From Planctomycetaceae bacterium (GTDB taxonomy: Bacteria > Planctomycetota > Phycisphaerae > UBA1845 > UTPLA1): a stretch of DNA of 64,000 nucleotides. The stretch is taken from positions 186,001 through 250,000 of the forward strand of contig CP030884.1 of the NCBI GenBank assembly GCA_006969385.1, written 5' to 3'. A model generated the notes under the pieces. The model was given only the letters and a program-made list of their open reading frames with translations, did no database searches and was not told the DNA's origin. A program made the position numbers and the translations under genes. Shown piece by piece: positions 1 through 9,656 of this stretch. The first letter of the stretch is position 1; each line of letters begins with the position of its first letter.

Positions 1-2
1 CC

Positions 3-3000
3 AAGCGATACGTCGACTTTGCCGACGACTACTTCAAACCCACGCGCACGCTGGAAGAACCCGACTTTCGCAAAGCCGCCAAGTTCTACGAGTTGGCGTT
101 GCAACTCGAACCATCGGCGCAACTGGCCGAATCGCTCCGGCACACCATCGGTTCGTGCAAACTTGCCGCCAACGATAACGACGGTGCCATCGCCGCGTTT
201 GACGATTACCTGCGCCGCTACGATACGACCTATCGGCGCTACCTGTTACATACCAACGCCGCGACCGCCCTGCCGGCGCTCGGCACGGCACCAGGCGAGC
301 ACGTTCTCGAAGCGCGCCTCGGTTTGGGCGAGGCGTATCTCAAACGCGCGCGGCAGCAAGATGCCCGCCGCGTGTTGCAAGACCTGATCGAACTCGCCGA
401 TGGCAACGAGCGACCGACCGCCGCCAGCATTCTGCCGAAGGCGATGCAACTGTTGGCCCGCACGTATGGATACCCCGCGCCCGAAAACGCCAACGATCTG
501 ACGGCGGGGCGCAAGATTCTCGAACAACTCATCGAACGCTTCCCGCTCACCCAACCGGCCATCGAAGCCGGCTTCGACCTTGCCGCCGCCAGCGAACATC
601 GTGGGCGCGGCGACGAAGCCATCGCCGCGTATCGCACACTCATCGCTTTCGATTCGAGCCGCTTGCCAACCGACGAAACGCGCGAACGCTACGCAGAGTT
701 GTCGCAACAGGCGCTGTACAACATCGGCGGCATCCTCGCCGGTCAAAACAAATTCGCCGACGCCATCGGCACGTGGAATGAATACGTCGCCAAGTTCCCC
801 AATGGTGCGAATTGGTCGGCCGCTCAGCGCTCGATCATCGACGCCGAATATCGCATCGGCACCGTCGCGCAGAAGGAAGATCGCTACGACGACGCTCGCA
901 CGGCGTGGCGCACGTTTATGCAGAAGTATCCGCTCGATGAGCGCGTGCGGCTTATCTTATTTCAGTTTGGGCAGATGGCGTTTAACGAAGAGAGCAGACG
1001 CGCCGAAAACGGCAAGGAACCCAACTGGCAAGCGCCGATCGATGAATGGCAAAAGCTGGTCAATAAGTTCCCAAATACGACCGAAGCAGGCCACGCCCAA
1101 TACCGCATCGCGCTCACGTTAGAAGAAAAAGTGGGCGACCTCGAAGCTGCGGTAAAGGCCTATCAAAAGCTCGACTGGTCGGAATTTCAGGCCCGCGCCC
1201 AAGTACGGCTGAACGAAATGAAAAGTGTACGCCTCAGTGTGCACACCGAACGTGTGTTCCGCACCAATGAAGAGGTGCAGCTTAAGACCGACATCCGCAA
1301 CATCGATAAGCTGACCGTCAAGATCTATCGCATCGACATGGAAGATTACTTCCGCAAGCGCCACATGCTCGGCGGCGTCGAAGACCTCGATCTGTTGCTG
1401 ATCGATCCGGACGAACAATTCGTGCACAACGTCAAGGACTACGCCCGCTTCAAGCCGATCGCGCTCGACTTACCCATTCCCGTCGATGGCCCCGGAGTAT
1501 TTGCCGTCAACATCAGCAACGAAGCCAGCGAACTCAAGGATGACGACGATCAGCCGCAGACCAAGCTCGAAGCGACCACGCTGGTGGTGCGCAGCGATAT
1601 CGATATTCTGGTGCGCGCCACGCGCGAGCAGTTACTCGTCTTCGCTCAAAACATGCGCACCCGCGAACCGGCGGCCAACGTCAACCTGATAATCTCCAAC
1701 GGCAGCAAGGCGATCCTCGAAGCGCAAACCGGCGACGACGGTATTTGGCAATCGAATGACGATGCGATTGAAGATGCCAATAACGCGTTGGTGCTGGCCG
1801 TCGCTGACGGTCATGTCGCCGGTGATGGCCTCAAGCTAAACGGCCTATCGTTCAGCGGCGGCCTTAAGCCGCGCGGTTACATCACCACCGACCGCCCCGC
1901 CTATCAGCCCGGCGATTTGGTCAACATTCGCGGCGTGCTGCGCGAAACCGCCGACGGTCAATACTCCCTGCCCGAGCAACCCGAAGACCCGCGCTTGCGT
2001 TGGACGCTCGATATTCTCGATGCCAAGGGCCGCGTGCTACGGACCGATAAACTGCTGCTATCCGAGTTCGGCACGTTTGCCAGCAGCTTTAACGTGGCTG
2101 CCGACGGCCCCGTGGGCCAATATAAAATCGTCGCGCGCCGACCGGACGGCCCGACGTTTAACGGCGCCTTCACCGTACAAACCTATCAACTGCCCAAGGC
2201 GTTTCTGAGTTTCGACATCGACGAGCGCATCATCATGCGCGGCACCCAACTCACCGGTGCCGTCGTCGCGAAATACAACTACGGCGAGCCGGTGCGCGAT
2301 CAGCAAATCGAATACACGATTCAGTCACCCGATGGCGAACACATCACGCGCGTGGGCATCACCGACAAGGATGGTCGCGTGCCGATTGAATTCGACACCG
2401 CCCCGCTGCCGGAAGAAGGCCACATATTTCTGACGGCGCGGCAGGCTGACATGGGCCTCGCCGTGGAAGACGCCGTGTTTGTAGCGGTTCGCGCCTTCAC
2501 TGCCACACTATCGACGCCGCGCGATTTGGTACTGGCCGAAGAGCCGGTTGAAATCAAACTCGTTACCCGCGATTTGAAAGACAAACCCGTCGCGCGCGCG
2601 ATGACGATCACCGCGCTGTTGCATACGCGCGCCGACGGTCAATGGACCGAGCGCAACATCGTTTCCGAAACGGTAACCACCAGCGATGCCGACGGCACGG
2701 CGCGTGTCGCGCTTACGCTCAACAAGGGCGGTCGCTACATCATTCGCGCCGAAGGCACCGATCGCAATGGCAATACGGTCACTGCCGAAACAAACCTGAC
2801 GGTGTCCGATAGCGACGACCGTACGCGCTTGCGACTGTTCACCGACCGGCAGCATTTTAAGGTCGGCGAAACGCTGGCCTTGGATGTTCACTCGCGTATC
2901 GATCTATCGAAAGAAGCGGGCAAGAACGAAAAGGCCCCCTTGGCCTTAATCACGTTCGAGGGCGACGGCTTTTTTGACCATCGATTGGTACGCGTCGAAC

Positions 3001-6000
3001 CGGGGCATAACACCGTCGATATCGCCGTCGATCATCCGCACTTTCCGAACTTCGAACTTTCCGCCGCTGTGATGACGACGGGTAGGCTGTATCAAGCTCG
3101 GCGCGACTTCACCGTCGAACGGCAGTTGACCGTCGCGCTTAAGCCGTCGAAAGAAACCTATCGCCCGCGCGAAGACATGACCGTCGCTATCGAAGTGACG
3201 GACCACTTGGGCAAGCCCGTCGCCGCCGAAGTCGAACTCACCATGGTCGATACGGCGTTGCTCAATCGCTTTGCAGATGAGACGCCGCCGATCACGACCT
3301 TCTTTGAGTATGGTGCCCGCCGCGTGACGTCATCGCGCACGGGTAGCAGTTGCACGTTTGCCTATCGCGCCGAAACGCGCGCGATGGTGACGGAGATATT
3401 GGAAGAAGCCGAACGCCTGGCAGAGGCGGATCGGGAGGATGAACTGCGCGATCGCATCGCAGCGCTGCGCGAGGAAACAGGACGTGCACGCTCGCGCCGT
3501 AGTATTGCACAACCCGCACCGGCGGCTGAAATGGTTGAGGAAGCATACGCCTACACTGTCGATTCTTCTGCATCGTTCGATTCTGACGACGAACGGCTCG
3601 GAACGTCCTATTTGCAAATAGACCTCGACGGAAAAATCGCGCCGAAAGAAATGGCGAAAATGTTACGTCAATCGGGCCGGCATGATGAATATTTCAAGGG
3701 CGGTTTGGGTGGTGGAACATTCATCGATGGAGGCGGCGCTGGAGGTGGCGCTGGTGACGAAGATTACATTTTCGCGATGCATGCGGGTACTGACGTCCTC
3801 GCCGCCGTCGGTCTCGACTACACCATCGCCGGTCGTCAGGTCGCCGCCATCAACAACCTCGCCTTTGCCCAAAACGATAAGAAAGCCATGCGCGGCTATG
3901 ACGCCACTTTGGCAAGCCTCGTCGCAACGGCCCCGCCGCGCAGCTATTTCCCCGAAGTTGCCTACTGGAACCCGCGCATTCAGACCGACGATGCCGGCAA
4001 GGCGACCGTCGAAATCGTCGTGCCCGACAGCAGCACGACATGGAAGCTCACGGCGCGCGGCGTGACGCCCGCGACGCGTTGCGGCGAAGCGACGGCGACC
4101 GTCGTCAGCCGACACGATTTCTTTGTCGAACTGCTCACGCCCGACGCGTTGGTCGAAGGTGATTCGTTTACGCCCGCCGCCCAGGTGCATTGCCTCACCA
4201 ACTACAATGGCGACGTCAATCTGCAACTCACCATCGATAATGGTGAGGGCGAAGCCCAAACGCAAACTGCTTCGATCAAGTTCGAAGGCTCGGGCGTGCA
4301 GATGATTCAGTTCGCGCCGGTCGTCGTTAGCACCACGACCATGAAACTCGCGTGCCGCGCCGCCACCGAACCCCAACCGGCTGACCGCAGCAAGCCGCAG
4401 GTGGATGTTGCGCGGCGCACCATCACCGTCGAGCCTTGGGGCATGCGCGTGGAAACCCATCGCGCCGGCGTGGCCTCCGATCGCCAAGTCATCGAAATGA
4501 ACCTGCCTGCCGGTGAGAACCTGCACGATATACAAATGTCGATTTCCATCGGTGCCGACATTCGCCGCTGGCTCGTCGAAGAAGCCCTGTGGACCGGCCC
4601 GCGCTGGTGCGGCATCGAAGGCTCGTATCAATCCTGGCGCATCGCGCCGCCGCGCACCCATGCCGACACGGCCTCGTCGCTGCTGGCCGCCCTCTACGCC
4701 GCCGGCTACGTCAAAGACCGCACCGGCCCCGACGCCGAGGGCAACGCCGCCATGCAACTCGACGAACGCGTTAACGGCCTCGTCGCGCAACTGCTCTCCG
4801 TGCAAGACGACGACGGTGCCTGGTCGTGGGCGGGCCAAGCGCGTAGCGCCGACGTTTGGACCACGGCCCACGCGGCTTGGGCGCTGGGCAAAGCCCAGCG
4901 CGATGGTTACCCCGTCGCCGAAGATGCGCGCAGCAAACTCACGGATTGGTTGAAGAAGCAATACGCCGACGCCAAACCCGGCGATACCGAACTGCGGGCG
5001 GCATTGCTGCATGGGCTCAGTTGGATTGACGAGGCCGATTTCGGCCACGCCAATCGCCTGTTCCGCAATCGCACATCGCTCAATAGCGCGGGCCTCGCGC
5101 AATTGGCGCTCACGTTCTTGCAAATCGACCGCAAGCAAATGGCGCTCGAAGTGCTCGAAGATCTGCGCCGCCGGTCCCGCGACGAACAGATCAACAATCG
5201 CGCCTGCCGCATCATCACGACCGACGATAACTCGGCCTGGATGCAAAGCCCGCTCGAAGTCACCGCGCTCGCGCTGTTGGCGCAGTTACAAGCCGACCCC
5301 GCCGCCGATGGCGTTGCCGCAATGGTCGCCTATCTCGAATCCAGCGCCCGCGCCGAAGGGTGGCGTCCGCATAAGGCGCGCGGTGCCGTGCTCGCCGCCC
5401 TTGCCACGTATTACGCCGACGGCGAACGCGAACGCGCCGATTACAAGCTCACCGTCACCGTCAATGGTAAACAACTGCGCGAAGTCGTTTCCGAACGCGA
5501 CGGCACGCAGTTTATCGACGTGCCATCGCATGCGATCGTTGCCAACCAAGCTCAACGCATCGAGTTCGATTTTGATGGTCGCGGCAGTTTCAGTTATGCG
5601 GTCACGGCCTCGGGCTTTACCAACGAGTTCCTCCATCCCAAGTCGATCCGCCATCCGATCGCGTGGGCCAAGCCGCGCCATCTCGCGCCTGCGCCGCCGA
5701 TGTACAAGGGCCGCGCCGTGCAACCGACATGGGATGTGGCGAGCGAATGGCCGCGCGAAGCGTATTTCCGAAACGAAGCGCGGCACGTCACGGTCGGTGA
5801 GACGGTCGATATCGAAGTGTTTATCAGCCGCAAGAACCGCAGGTCGACGGAAGAGGAACGCCTCGATTATCTGGTCGTGCAGGAACGCATCCCCTCGGGC
5901 TTCCGGCTGTTGCCGAACACGTTGACGGGGAACTTCTTCGATCACGATGTGCGCGACAACATGATCACGCTCTACTACGGCAGTCGCTGGAATCTCGGGA

Positions 6001-8030
6001 CGCTCAATTATTCGCTGGTGGCCGTCACGCCGGGCGAATATCGCCTGCCGCCGACGCTGGTGCGCAGCGTGTACGAACCCGAACGCTTCCACGTGAATCT
6101 TGCCGACCGATTGTTAACCGTGTTACCGCGCGATACGCAATCGACCGACGAATATCGCCTTTCACCCGATCAGCTTTATCACCTCGGTCGCCTCAATTTC
6201 GATGACGGTCAATTTGCGACGGCCGCCGAACATCTGACGGCGCTGACGACCGGCGATTGGGTCATGCGCGATGACTATTACAAGAAAACGGTGCGCATGT
6301 TGCTGACGTGTGCGTTGCAAACCGATGCCGACAGCGCGATCGTCGATAACTTCGAAATTTTGAAAGAACGCTTCCCGGAAGAGGTGCTCTCCTTCGAAGA
6401 AACGCAGCGCGTGGCCCGGGCCTATGCGAACACCCACCAACACGAACGCGCGTACCTCGTGTATCGCGCGATTGCCGATAGCTCGTTCGCGCGGGACGCA
6501 CAAATCGGCGCGACGCTAAAGAACGAAGGCCGCTTCCTAGATAGCATCGATTTTGTGGCGTCGCTCTGGCGCATCTATCCCGATACGCCGCAAGTAGTGA
6601 ACGTGTATTACGCCCTCTCGCAATCGCTATACGCCAACGCGCCCGAAGCCGGCGGCTTACGCGCCGCGCGCGATGCGAAACGACCGCCCTCGCGCATTGG
6701 GCTGATGCTCGATACGATCGACATGCTCGAAACGTATCTGGCGCTGTATCCCGAAAGCCCGGTCGCCGATGAAGCGTCGTACTCGCTATGCAACGCGTGG
6801 TACGAACTTGAAAAAGACGAACGCGTGCTGGCGCTCACGGCCGATTGCATTCGTCGCTTCCCGCAGAGCAAGTGGCACGATCGCTTCGTCTATTTGCAAG
6901 CCCTATCGCACTTCCGCATGGGCAGCTTCGACGACGCGTTGGCCTTGGCCAAACAGGTGTCCAACGCTACGTGGACCGACGAACAAGGCATCGAGCGACC
7001 CAGCCCCAACAAATGGCTAGCGATTTATATCGCAGGGCAGATTTATCACGCCCAACTCGATTTTGCCAAAGCGACCGAATACTACCAACGCGTGAAAGAT
7101 CAATTCAGCGACGCCGCCGAAGCCGTGCGCTTGTTCGATCAGCGTTTCGTGAGCCTGCCGGAAGTCACCATCTTCCACCCCACGCCCGACGGTTACTACG
7201 AAGCCGACGATTGGAGTAAGGCCCTTAAGACCGCTGGCATGCAAGGCGCGGCGCAAGTCGCCAAGAAGCACGCATCGCCCTTTGCCCGCGTCGATTTCCG
7301 CAACGTCGGGGAAGTCGTGCTGCAGGTCTATCGCGTCGACCTGATGAAGTTGGCGCTGGCCGAAAAGAACCTTAACAACATCGCCGGCGTCAACTTGGCT
7401 GGCGTGAAACCCATGTTGGAACGCACCATCGAACTCGACGAAAACGATGCTTACTTGGATCAGTCGGTAACGATCGCGCTCGACATGCACGTCGAAGCCA
7501 ATCGATCGCCATCCGAACTCGACGGTGCCTATCTCGTGATCTGTCGCGGTGAAGATCGCGTCGCGAGCGGGCTGGTGTTGGTCACGCCGCTGTCGCTGGA
7601 AGTCACCGAAGACGCCGATCAGGGACGCGCCCGTATTAGCGTCGTCGATGCCATCTCGCGCGAGGGTCGCCGCGACGTGCACGTGAAGGTGATCGGCACG
7701 CGGATGAATCAGTTTCGCACCGGCGCGACGGACTTGCGCGGCGTGTATATCGCCGACGGCATCGCGGGCGGCGCGACAGCCATCGCCCGCAACCCGGCGG
7801 GCGAGTTCGCGTTCTACCGCAACCCCGAGGCGACGCTATTGGCCAAGGCCGAGTTCAATCGCCCCCGCCGCGGCAAGATGGCGCAGCAGCAACTGGACGT
7901 CGGCCAGAGCACCAACTACTGGATGAATTGCCAGACGGATAACTTCCAAATACAAGCCGGTAATGCCATCGTAATCGAACAGCTCTACGACAACCCGTCG
8001 AAGGGCGTTCAGGTAAAGCAAACGAAGTAG
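3..8030 (+). CDS. Giant alpha-2-macroglobulin family protein with TPR-like flanks (5' truncated by window)
   Basis: The frame is open from the first bases, so the true start lies upstream; 2675 residues are visible. The first ~400 residues are helical TPR-like repeats. Macroglobulin beta domains follow, including the TDRPAYQPGD segment near 1880. A low-complexity, Glu/Arg- then Gly-rich stretch at about 3290-3790 occupies the bait-region position. The hallmark A2M core (YWNPRIQTDDAGKATV, then SSTTWKLTARGVTP) lies at about 3960-4070. The all-helical thioester domain follows at 4570-5400. Where CxEQ is expected the protein has WCGIEG (Cys codon 4608), so a normal thioester is unlikely. A second TPR-like block (6150-7190) and a C-terminal beta region complete it. 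Family members are periplasmic or extracellular protease traps; a purely structural role is possible here. A strong terminator follows the stop. Confidence 0.9.
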   Translation, partial: KRYVDFADDYFKPTRTLEEPDFRKAAKFYELALQLEPSAQLAESLRHTIGSCKLAANDNDGAIAAFDDYLRRYDTTYRRYLLHTNAATALPALGTAPGEHVLEARLGLGEAYLKRARQQDARRVLQDLIELADGNERPTAASILPKAMQLLARTYGYPAPENANDLTAGRKILEQLIERFPLTQPAIEAGFDLAAASEHRGRGDEAIAAYRTLIAFDSSRLPTDETRERYAELSQQALYNIGGILAGQNKFADAIGTWNEYVAKFPNGANWSAAQRSIIDAEYRIGTVAQKEDRYDDARTAWRTFMQKYPLDERVRLILFQFGQMAFNEESRRAENGKEPNWQAPIDEWQKLVNKFPNTTEAGHAQYRIALTLEEKVGDLEAAVKAYQKLDWSEFQARAQVRLNEMKSVRLSVHTERVFRTNEEVQLKTDIRNIDKLTVKIYRIDMEDYFRKRHMLGGVEDLDLLLIDPDEQFVHNVKDYARFKPIALDLPIPVDGPGVFAVNISNEASELKDDDDQPQTKLEATTLVVRSDIDILVRATREQLLVFAQNMRTREPAANVNLIISNGSKAILEAQTGDDGIWQSNDDAIEDANNALVLAVADGHVAGDGLKLNGLSFSGGLKPRGYITTDRPAYQPGDLVNIRGVLRETADGQYSLPEQPEDPRLRWTLDILDAKGRVLRTDKLLLSEFGTFASSFNVAADGPVGQYKIVARRPDGPTFNGAFTVQTYQLPKAFLSFDIDERIIMRGTQLTGAVVAKYNYGEPVRDQQIEYTIQSPDGEHITRVGITDKDGRVPIEFDTAPLPEEGHIFLTARQADMGLAVEDAVFVAVRAFTATLSTPRDLVLAEEPVEIKLVTRDLKDKPVARAMTITALLHTRADGQWTERNIVSETVTTSDADGTARVALTLNKGGRYIIRAEGTDRNGNTVTAETNLTVSDSDDRTRLRLFTDRQHFKVGETLALDVHSRIDLSKEAGKNEKAPLALITFEGDGFFDHRLVRVEPGHNTVDIAVDHPHFPNFELSAAVMTTGRLYQARRDFTVERQLTVALKPSKETYRPREDMTVAIEVTDHLGKPVAAEVELTMVDTALLNRFADETPPITTFFEYGARRVTSSRTGSSCTFAYRAETRAMVTEILEEAERLAEADREDELRDRIAALREETGRARSRRSIAQPAPAAEMVEEAYAYTVDSSASFDSDDERLGTSYLQIDLDGKIAPKEMAKMLRQSGRHDEYFKGGLGGGTFIDGGGAGGGAGDEDYIFAMHAGTDVLAAVGLDYTIAGRQVAAINNLAFAQNDKKAMRGYDATLASLVATAPPRSYFPEVAYWNPRIQTDDAGKATVEIVVPDSSTTWKLTARGVTPATRCGEATATVVSRHDFFVELLTPDALVEGDSFTPAAQVHCLTNYNGDVNLQLTIDNGEGEAQTQTASIKFEGSGVQMIQFAPVVVSTTTMKLACRAATEPQPADRSKPQVDVARRTITVEPWGMRVETHRAGVASDRQVIEMNLPAGENLHDIQMSISIGADIRRWLVEEALWTGPRWCGIEGSYQSWRIAPPRTHADTASSLLAALYAAGYVKDRTGPDAEGNAAMQLDERVNGLVAQLLSVQDDDGAWSWAGQARSADVWTTAHAAWALGKAQRDGYPVAEDARSKLTDWLKKQYADAKPGDTELRAALLHGLSWIDEADFGHANRLFRNRTSLNSAGLAQLALTFLQIDRKQMALEVLEDLRRRSRDEQINNRACRIITTDDNSAWMQSPLEVTALALLAQLQADPAADGVAAMVAYLESSARAEGWRPHKARGAVLAALATYYADGERERADYKLTVTVNGKQLREVVSERDGTQFIDVPSHAIVANQAQRIEFDFDGRGSFSYAVTASGFTNEFLHPKSIRHPIAWAKPRHLAPAPPMYKGRAVQPTWDVASEWPREAYFRNEARHVTVGETVDIEVFISRKNRRSTEEERLDYLVVQERIPSGFRLLPNTLTGNFFDHDVRDNMITLYYGSRWNLGTLNYSLVAVTPGEYRLPPTLVRSVYEPERFHVNLADRLLTVLPRDTQSTDEYRLSPDQLYHLGRLNFDDGQFATAAEHLTALTTGDWVMRDDYYKKTVRMLLTCALQTDADSAIVDNFEILKERFPEEVLSFEETQRVARAYANTHQHERAYLVYRAIADSSFARDAQIGATLKNEGRFLDSIDFVASLWRIYPDTPQVVNVYYALSQSLYANAPEAGGLRAARDAKRPPSRIGLMLDTIDMLETYLALYPESPVADEASYSLCNAWYELEKDERVLALTADCIRRFPQSKWHDRFVYLQALSHFRMGSFDDALALAKQVSNATWTDEQGIERPSPNKWLAIYIAGQIYHAQLDFAKATEYYQRVKDQFSDAAEAVRLFDQRFVSLPEVTIFHPTPDGYYEADDWSKALKTAGMQGAAQVAKKHASPFARVDFRNVGEVVLQVYRVDLMKLALAEKNLNNIAGVNLAGVKPMLERTIELDENDAYLDQSVTIALDMHVEANRSPSELDGAYLVICRGEDRVASGLVLVTPLSLEVTEDADQGRARISVVDAISREGRRDVHVKVIGTRMNQFRTGATDLRGVYIADGIAGGATAIARNPAGEFAFYRNPEATLLAKAEFNRPRRGKMAQQQLDVGQSTNYWMNCQTDNFQIQAGNAIVIEQLYDNPSKGVQVKQTK

Positions 8031-8054
8031 TGGCCTACGCCCGTAAAACTTAGA

Positions 8055-8097
8055 AGCGTTGGTCGACGCCGCGACGGTGTCGATCGACGCTTTTTTT
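8055..8097 (+). terminator. Rho-independent terminator after the A2M gene
   Basis: Imperfect inverted repeat of about 16 bp (AGCGTTGGTCGACGCC against GGTGTCGATCGACGCT), with GCGAC as loop, followed directly by seven T residues, 25 bp after the A2M stop codon. Confidence 0.85.
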
Positions 8098-8191
8098 CGT
8101 TTGAGTGCGGGCGGAAAAATACAGAGCTGTGCACGATTGAGATCAGTAGCTGCGCTGTGGCACCGGCTAATAGCCGATGGATGTTCACAAG

Positions 8192-8460
8192 TCATCCGCA
8201 GTCGCAGTCATTCATGAAGTGCTCCAATTGGCCAGTCGTCGGGTTGCGACACAGGTGCAGGTCGAAAAGGTTCGCTTTTGCTTTGCCTGATACGACGACG
8301 AAACATGTCCCGAATTGTAGACAAGCCCGCGCGTACGAGTATTCCCCGGCCCTCGATCATGAACGGCTGCGCGGGCGTGGTCGTGATGCCAAAGATGTCG
8401 CCATGCGCTTGCAGCGTCAGGTCGCGCGGCGCATCGTGGACGGCACCTCACGCCTTACGA
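8192..8460 (-). pseudogene. Possible degraded coding remnant (minus strand)
   Basis: Two overlapping minus-strand frames read like protein but neither is an intact gene. One gives AHGDIFGITTTPAQPFMIEG, which is faintly like HINT-type motifs (TTTPxxPFxxEG). The other ends in LCRNPTTGQLEHFMNDCDCG followed by a stop at 8192-8194. Stops (near 8450 and 8360) separate them from any start. I infer the tail of a decayed, probably secreted gene; the family is not recognised and chance resemblance is not excluded. Confidence 0.2.
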
Positions 8461-8711
8461 ACCGACCCGGCAACCAGGCCGTCGTCGGTTTCCGGTGCAT
8501 GGTCGCACAACACTCGATGACACGGCTCGATTATCCCCGCCGCGCCCTCGGACATCATAATTGGAGGGAGACCGGTACCGGCGATGAAGCGTCAGGTCTT
8601 GTATGGCTATCTCACATGGTCCCGCCGACGGTCTCTAGGGCGACACGCAATGGCTATAAGGGATTTCGCACCGCGCTTGGTACTGGTATCGTTTGATTGC
8701 CACCACGGGGC

Positions 8712-8731
8712 GCATCGGCGTCTCGCCGGTG
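8712..8731 (-). repeat. Hairpin repeat CACCGGCGAGACGCCGATGC, copy 1
   Basis: Read on the minus strand this 20-mer is identical to 59176-59195 on the plus strand, over 50 kb away. It can fold into an 8-bp stem (one mismatch) around AGA. Both copies are in gene-free DNA near an RNA gene. Confidence 0.6.
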
Positions 8732-8825
8732 GGACAATCGGATACGCACCGCCGGGACGGCGATGCTCCACCCCCCAACGATACCACTACCATCCGCTCT
8801 TAAGAGACTTGACCACACACGGCCA

Positions 8826-8854
8826 TTGTGCGATTATCACTCAGTTGATTATCG
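8826..8854 (+). promoter_or_regulatory. Candidate sigma70-type promoter for tRNA-Ser
   Basis: TTGTGC (8826-8831) and TTATCG (8849-8854) are separated by 17 bp. A start about 7 bp downstream would precede the mature tRNA 5' end by about 12 nt. The -10 match is only partial. Confidence 0.35.
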
Positions 8855-8872
8855 TCTTTCGGCTCGATATCT

Positions 8873-8963
8873 GGAGAGGTGGCTGAGTGGCTGAAAGCAA
8901 CGGTTTGCTAAACCGTCGTACGGGGTCAAACCCGTACCGGGGGTTCGAATCCCCCCCTCTCCG
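8873..8963 (+). tRNA. tRNA-Ser (anticodon GCU)
   Basis: A complete class II tRNA of 91 nt. The acceptor stem GGAGAGG (8873-8879) pairs with CCTCTCC (8956-8962), with discriminator G at 8963. The anticodon loop TTGCTAA has GCT at 8907-8909, closed by ACGGT/ACCGT. A long variable arm (around CGTACGGGG...CCCGTACC) and the T arm with GGTTCGAATCC are present. The long variable arm and GCU anticodon identify serine (AGC/AGU codons). CCA is not encoded; a T6 run follows at 8965-8970 and may end transcription. Confidence 0.95.
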
Positions 8964-8970
8964 ATTTTTT

Positions 8971-9487
8971 AGTTTCAAAGTTCTCTCCAATTGAAGATAG
9001 CGCGTTGCTCAGCTCAAAATTCTAGTCACCCGCCGCGCGGCCCACAGCAGCTTACACCCATCGGTAAACATGCCCGACGATCAACATCAGTATTCGGCAA
9101 CCGCTACGCGCCGTTGTTTCAACAGCTGCGGTCCCACGACAATCGTTCCGACCGCCAACTTGCGGTCGTTGACGCGTATGGAGATACCGACGACGAGGCG
9201 ACATCGCCTAATAGGGATGGTTTATGCGTTTCGGTCGATTTCAGAACTGAATCAAATAATCGGGAGTGGTAACCCCATTTTGGTTGCTCGATTGTTAGAT
9301 TAAGGGTCGGAGGATTTCTGACGCCCTCCAAAGAGCCGAATCGAAATCCCAAGTCGGAGGACCAACTTGGGCCACCCGACGGCGAGTAAATCCCAACCTA
9401 TCCGCATGGTCGTTGTTTGAATTAGCCCGGTAAATAATGGTGAAAGACGCGCGGTAGAATGTCGTGCCACGGCAAAGATAAGATGAA
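8971..9487. other. Intergenic region between two tRNA genes, nothing recognised
   Basis: About 500 bp without a supported gene. Short frames cross it on both strands but none has a ribosome binding site, family motif or consistent coding composition. No further tRNA cloverleaf was found. Confidence 0.5.
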
Positions 9488-9560
9488 TGGGCAGAGCCGG
9501 ATTTGAACCGGCGACACACGGATTTTCAATCCGTTGCTCTACCAACTGAGCTACCTGCCC
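9488..9560 (-). tRNA. tRNA-Phe (anticodon GAA)
   Basis: A 73-nt class I tRNA on the minus strand. The acceptor 5' strand GGGCAGG pairs with the 3' TCTGCCC (one G-U), with discriminator A. The D arm has TAGCTCAGTTGGTAGAGCA. The anticodon stem ACGGA/TCCGT closes loop TTGAAAA, giving anticodon GAA. The T arm is GCCGG-TTCAAAT-CCGGC. CCA is not encoded. Confidence 0.96.
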
Positions 9561-9656
9561 GGGTAGGTCACTGGACCAGAAACCCCGAAATATACGTCGG
9601 TTAGCCCGCTTCGACAAGGCCCGGAAATCATCGAGATGCCGTACGGTCCCCCACGA

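Larger units (their letters stand above)
8098..8825. other. Gene-poor interval between A2M and tRNA-Ser
   Basis: No convincing gene is present. Frames of 60-180 codons exist on the plus strand but have atypical composition and run into each other or into the tRNA. The interval holds the possible minus-strand remnant listed separately and one copy of a 20-bp hairpin repeat at 8712-8731. Confidence 0.5.

Noticed and set aside
3663..5246. Long open minus-strand frame (527 codons) opposite the A2M gene
   Set aside because: It is the antisense shadow of a GC-rich gene; the product is His/Arg/Gly-rich with no motif and the plus strand is clearly coding.
8584..8886. 100-codon plus-strand frame before tRNA-Ser
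   Set aside because: It runs into the tRNA gene, has atypical His/Arg-rich composition and no motif.
9300..9617. Minus-strand frame with AQLVEQRIENPCVAGSNPAL
   Set aside because: This is the well-known spurious translation across a tRNA gene (here tRNA-Phe).
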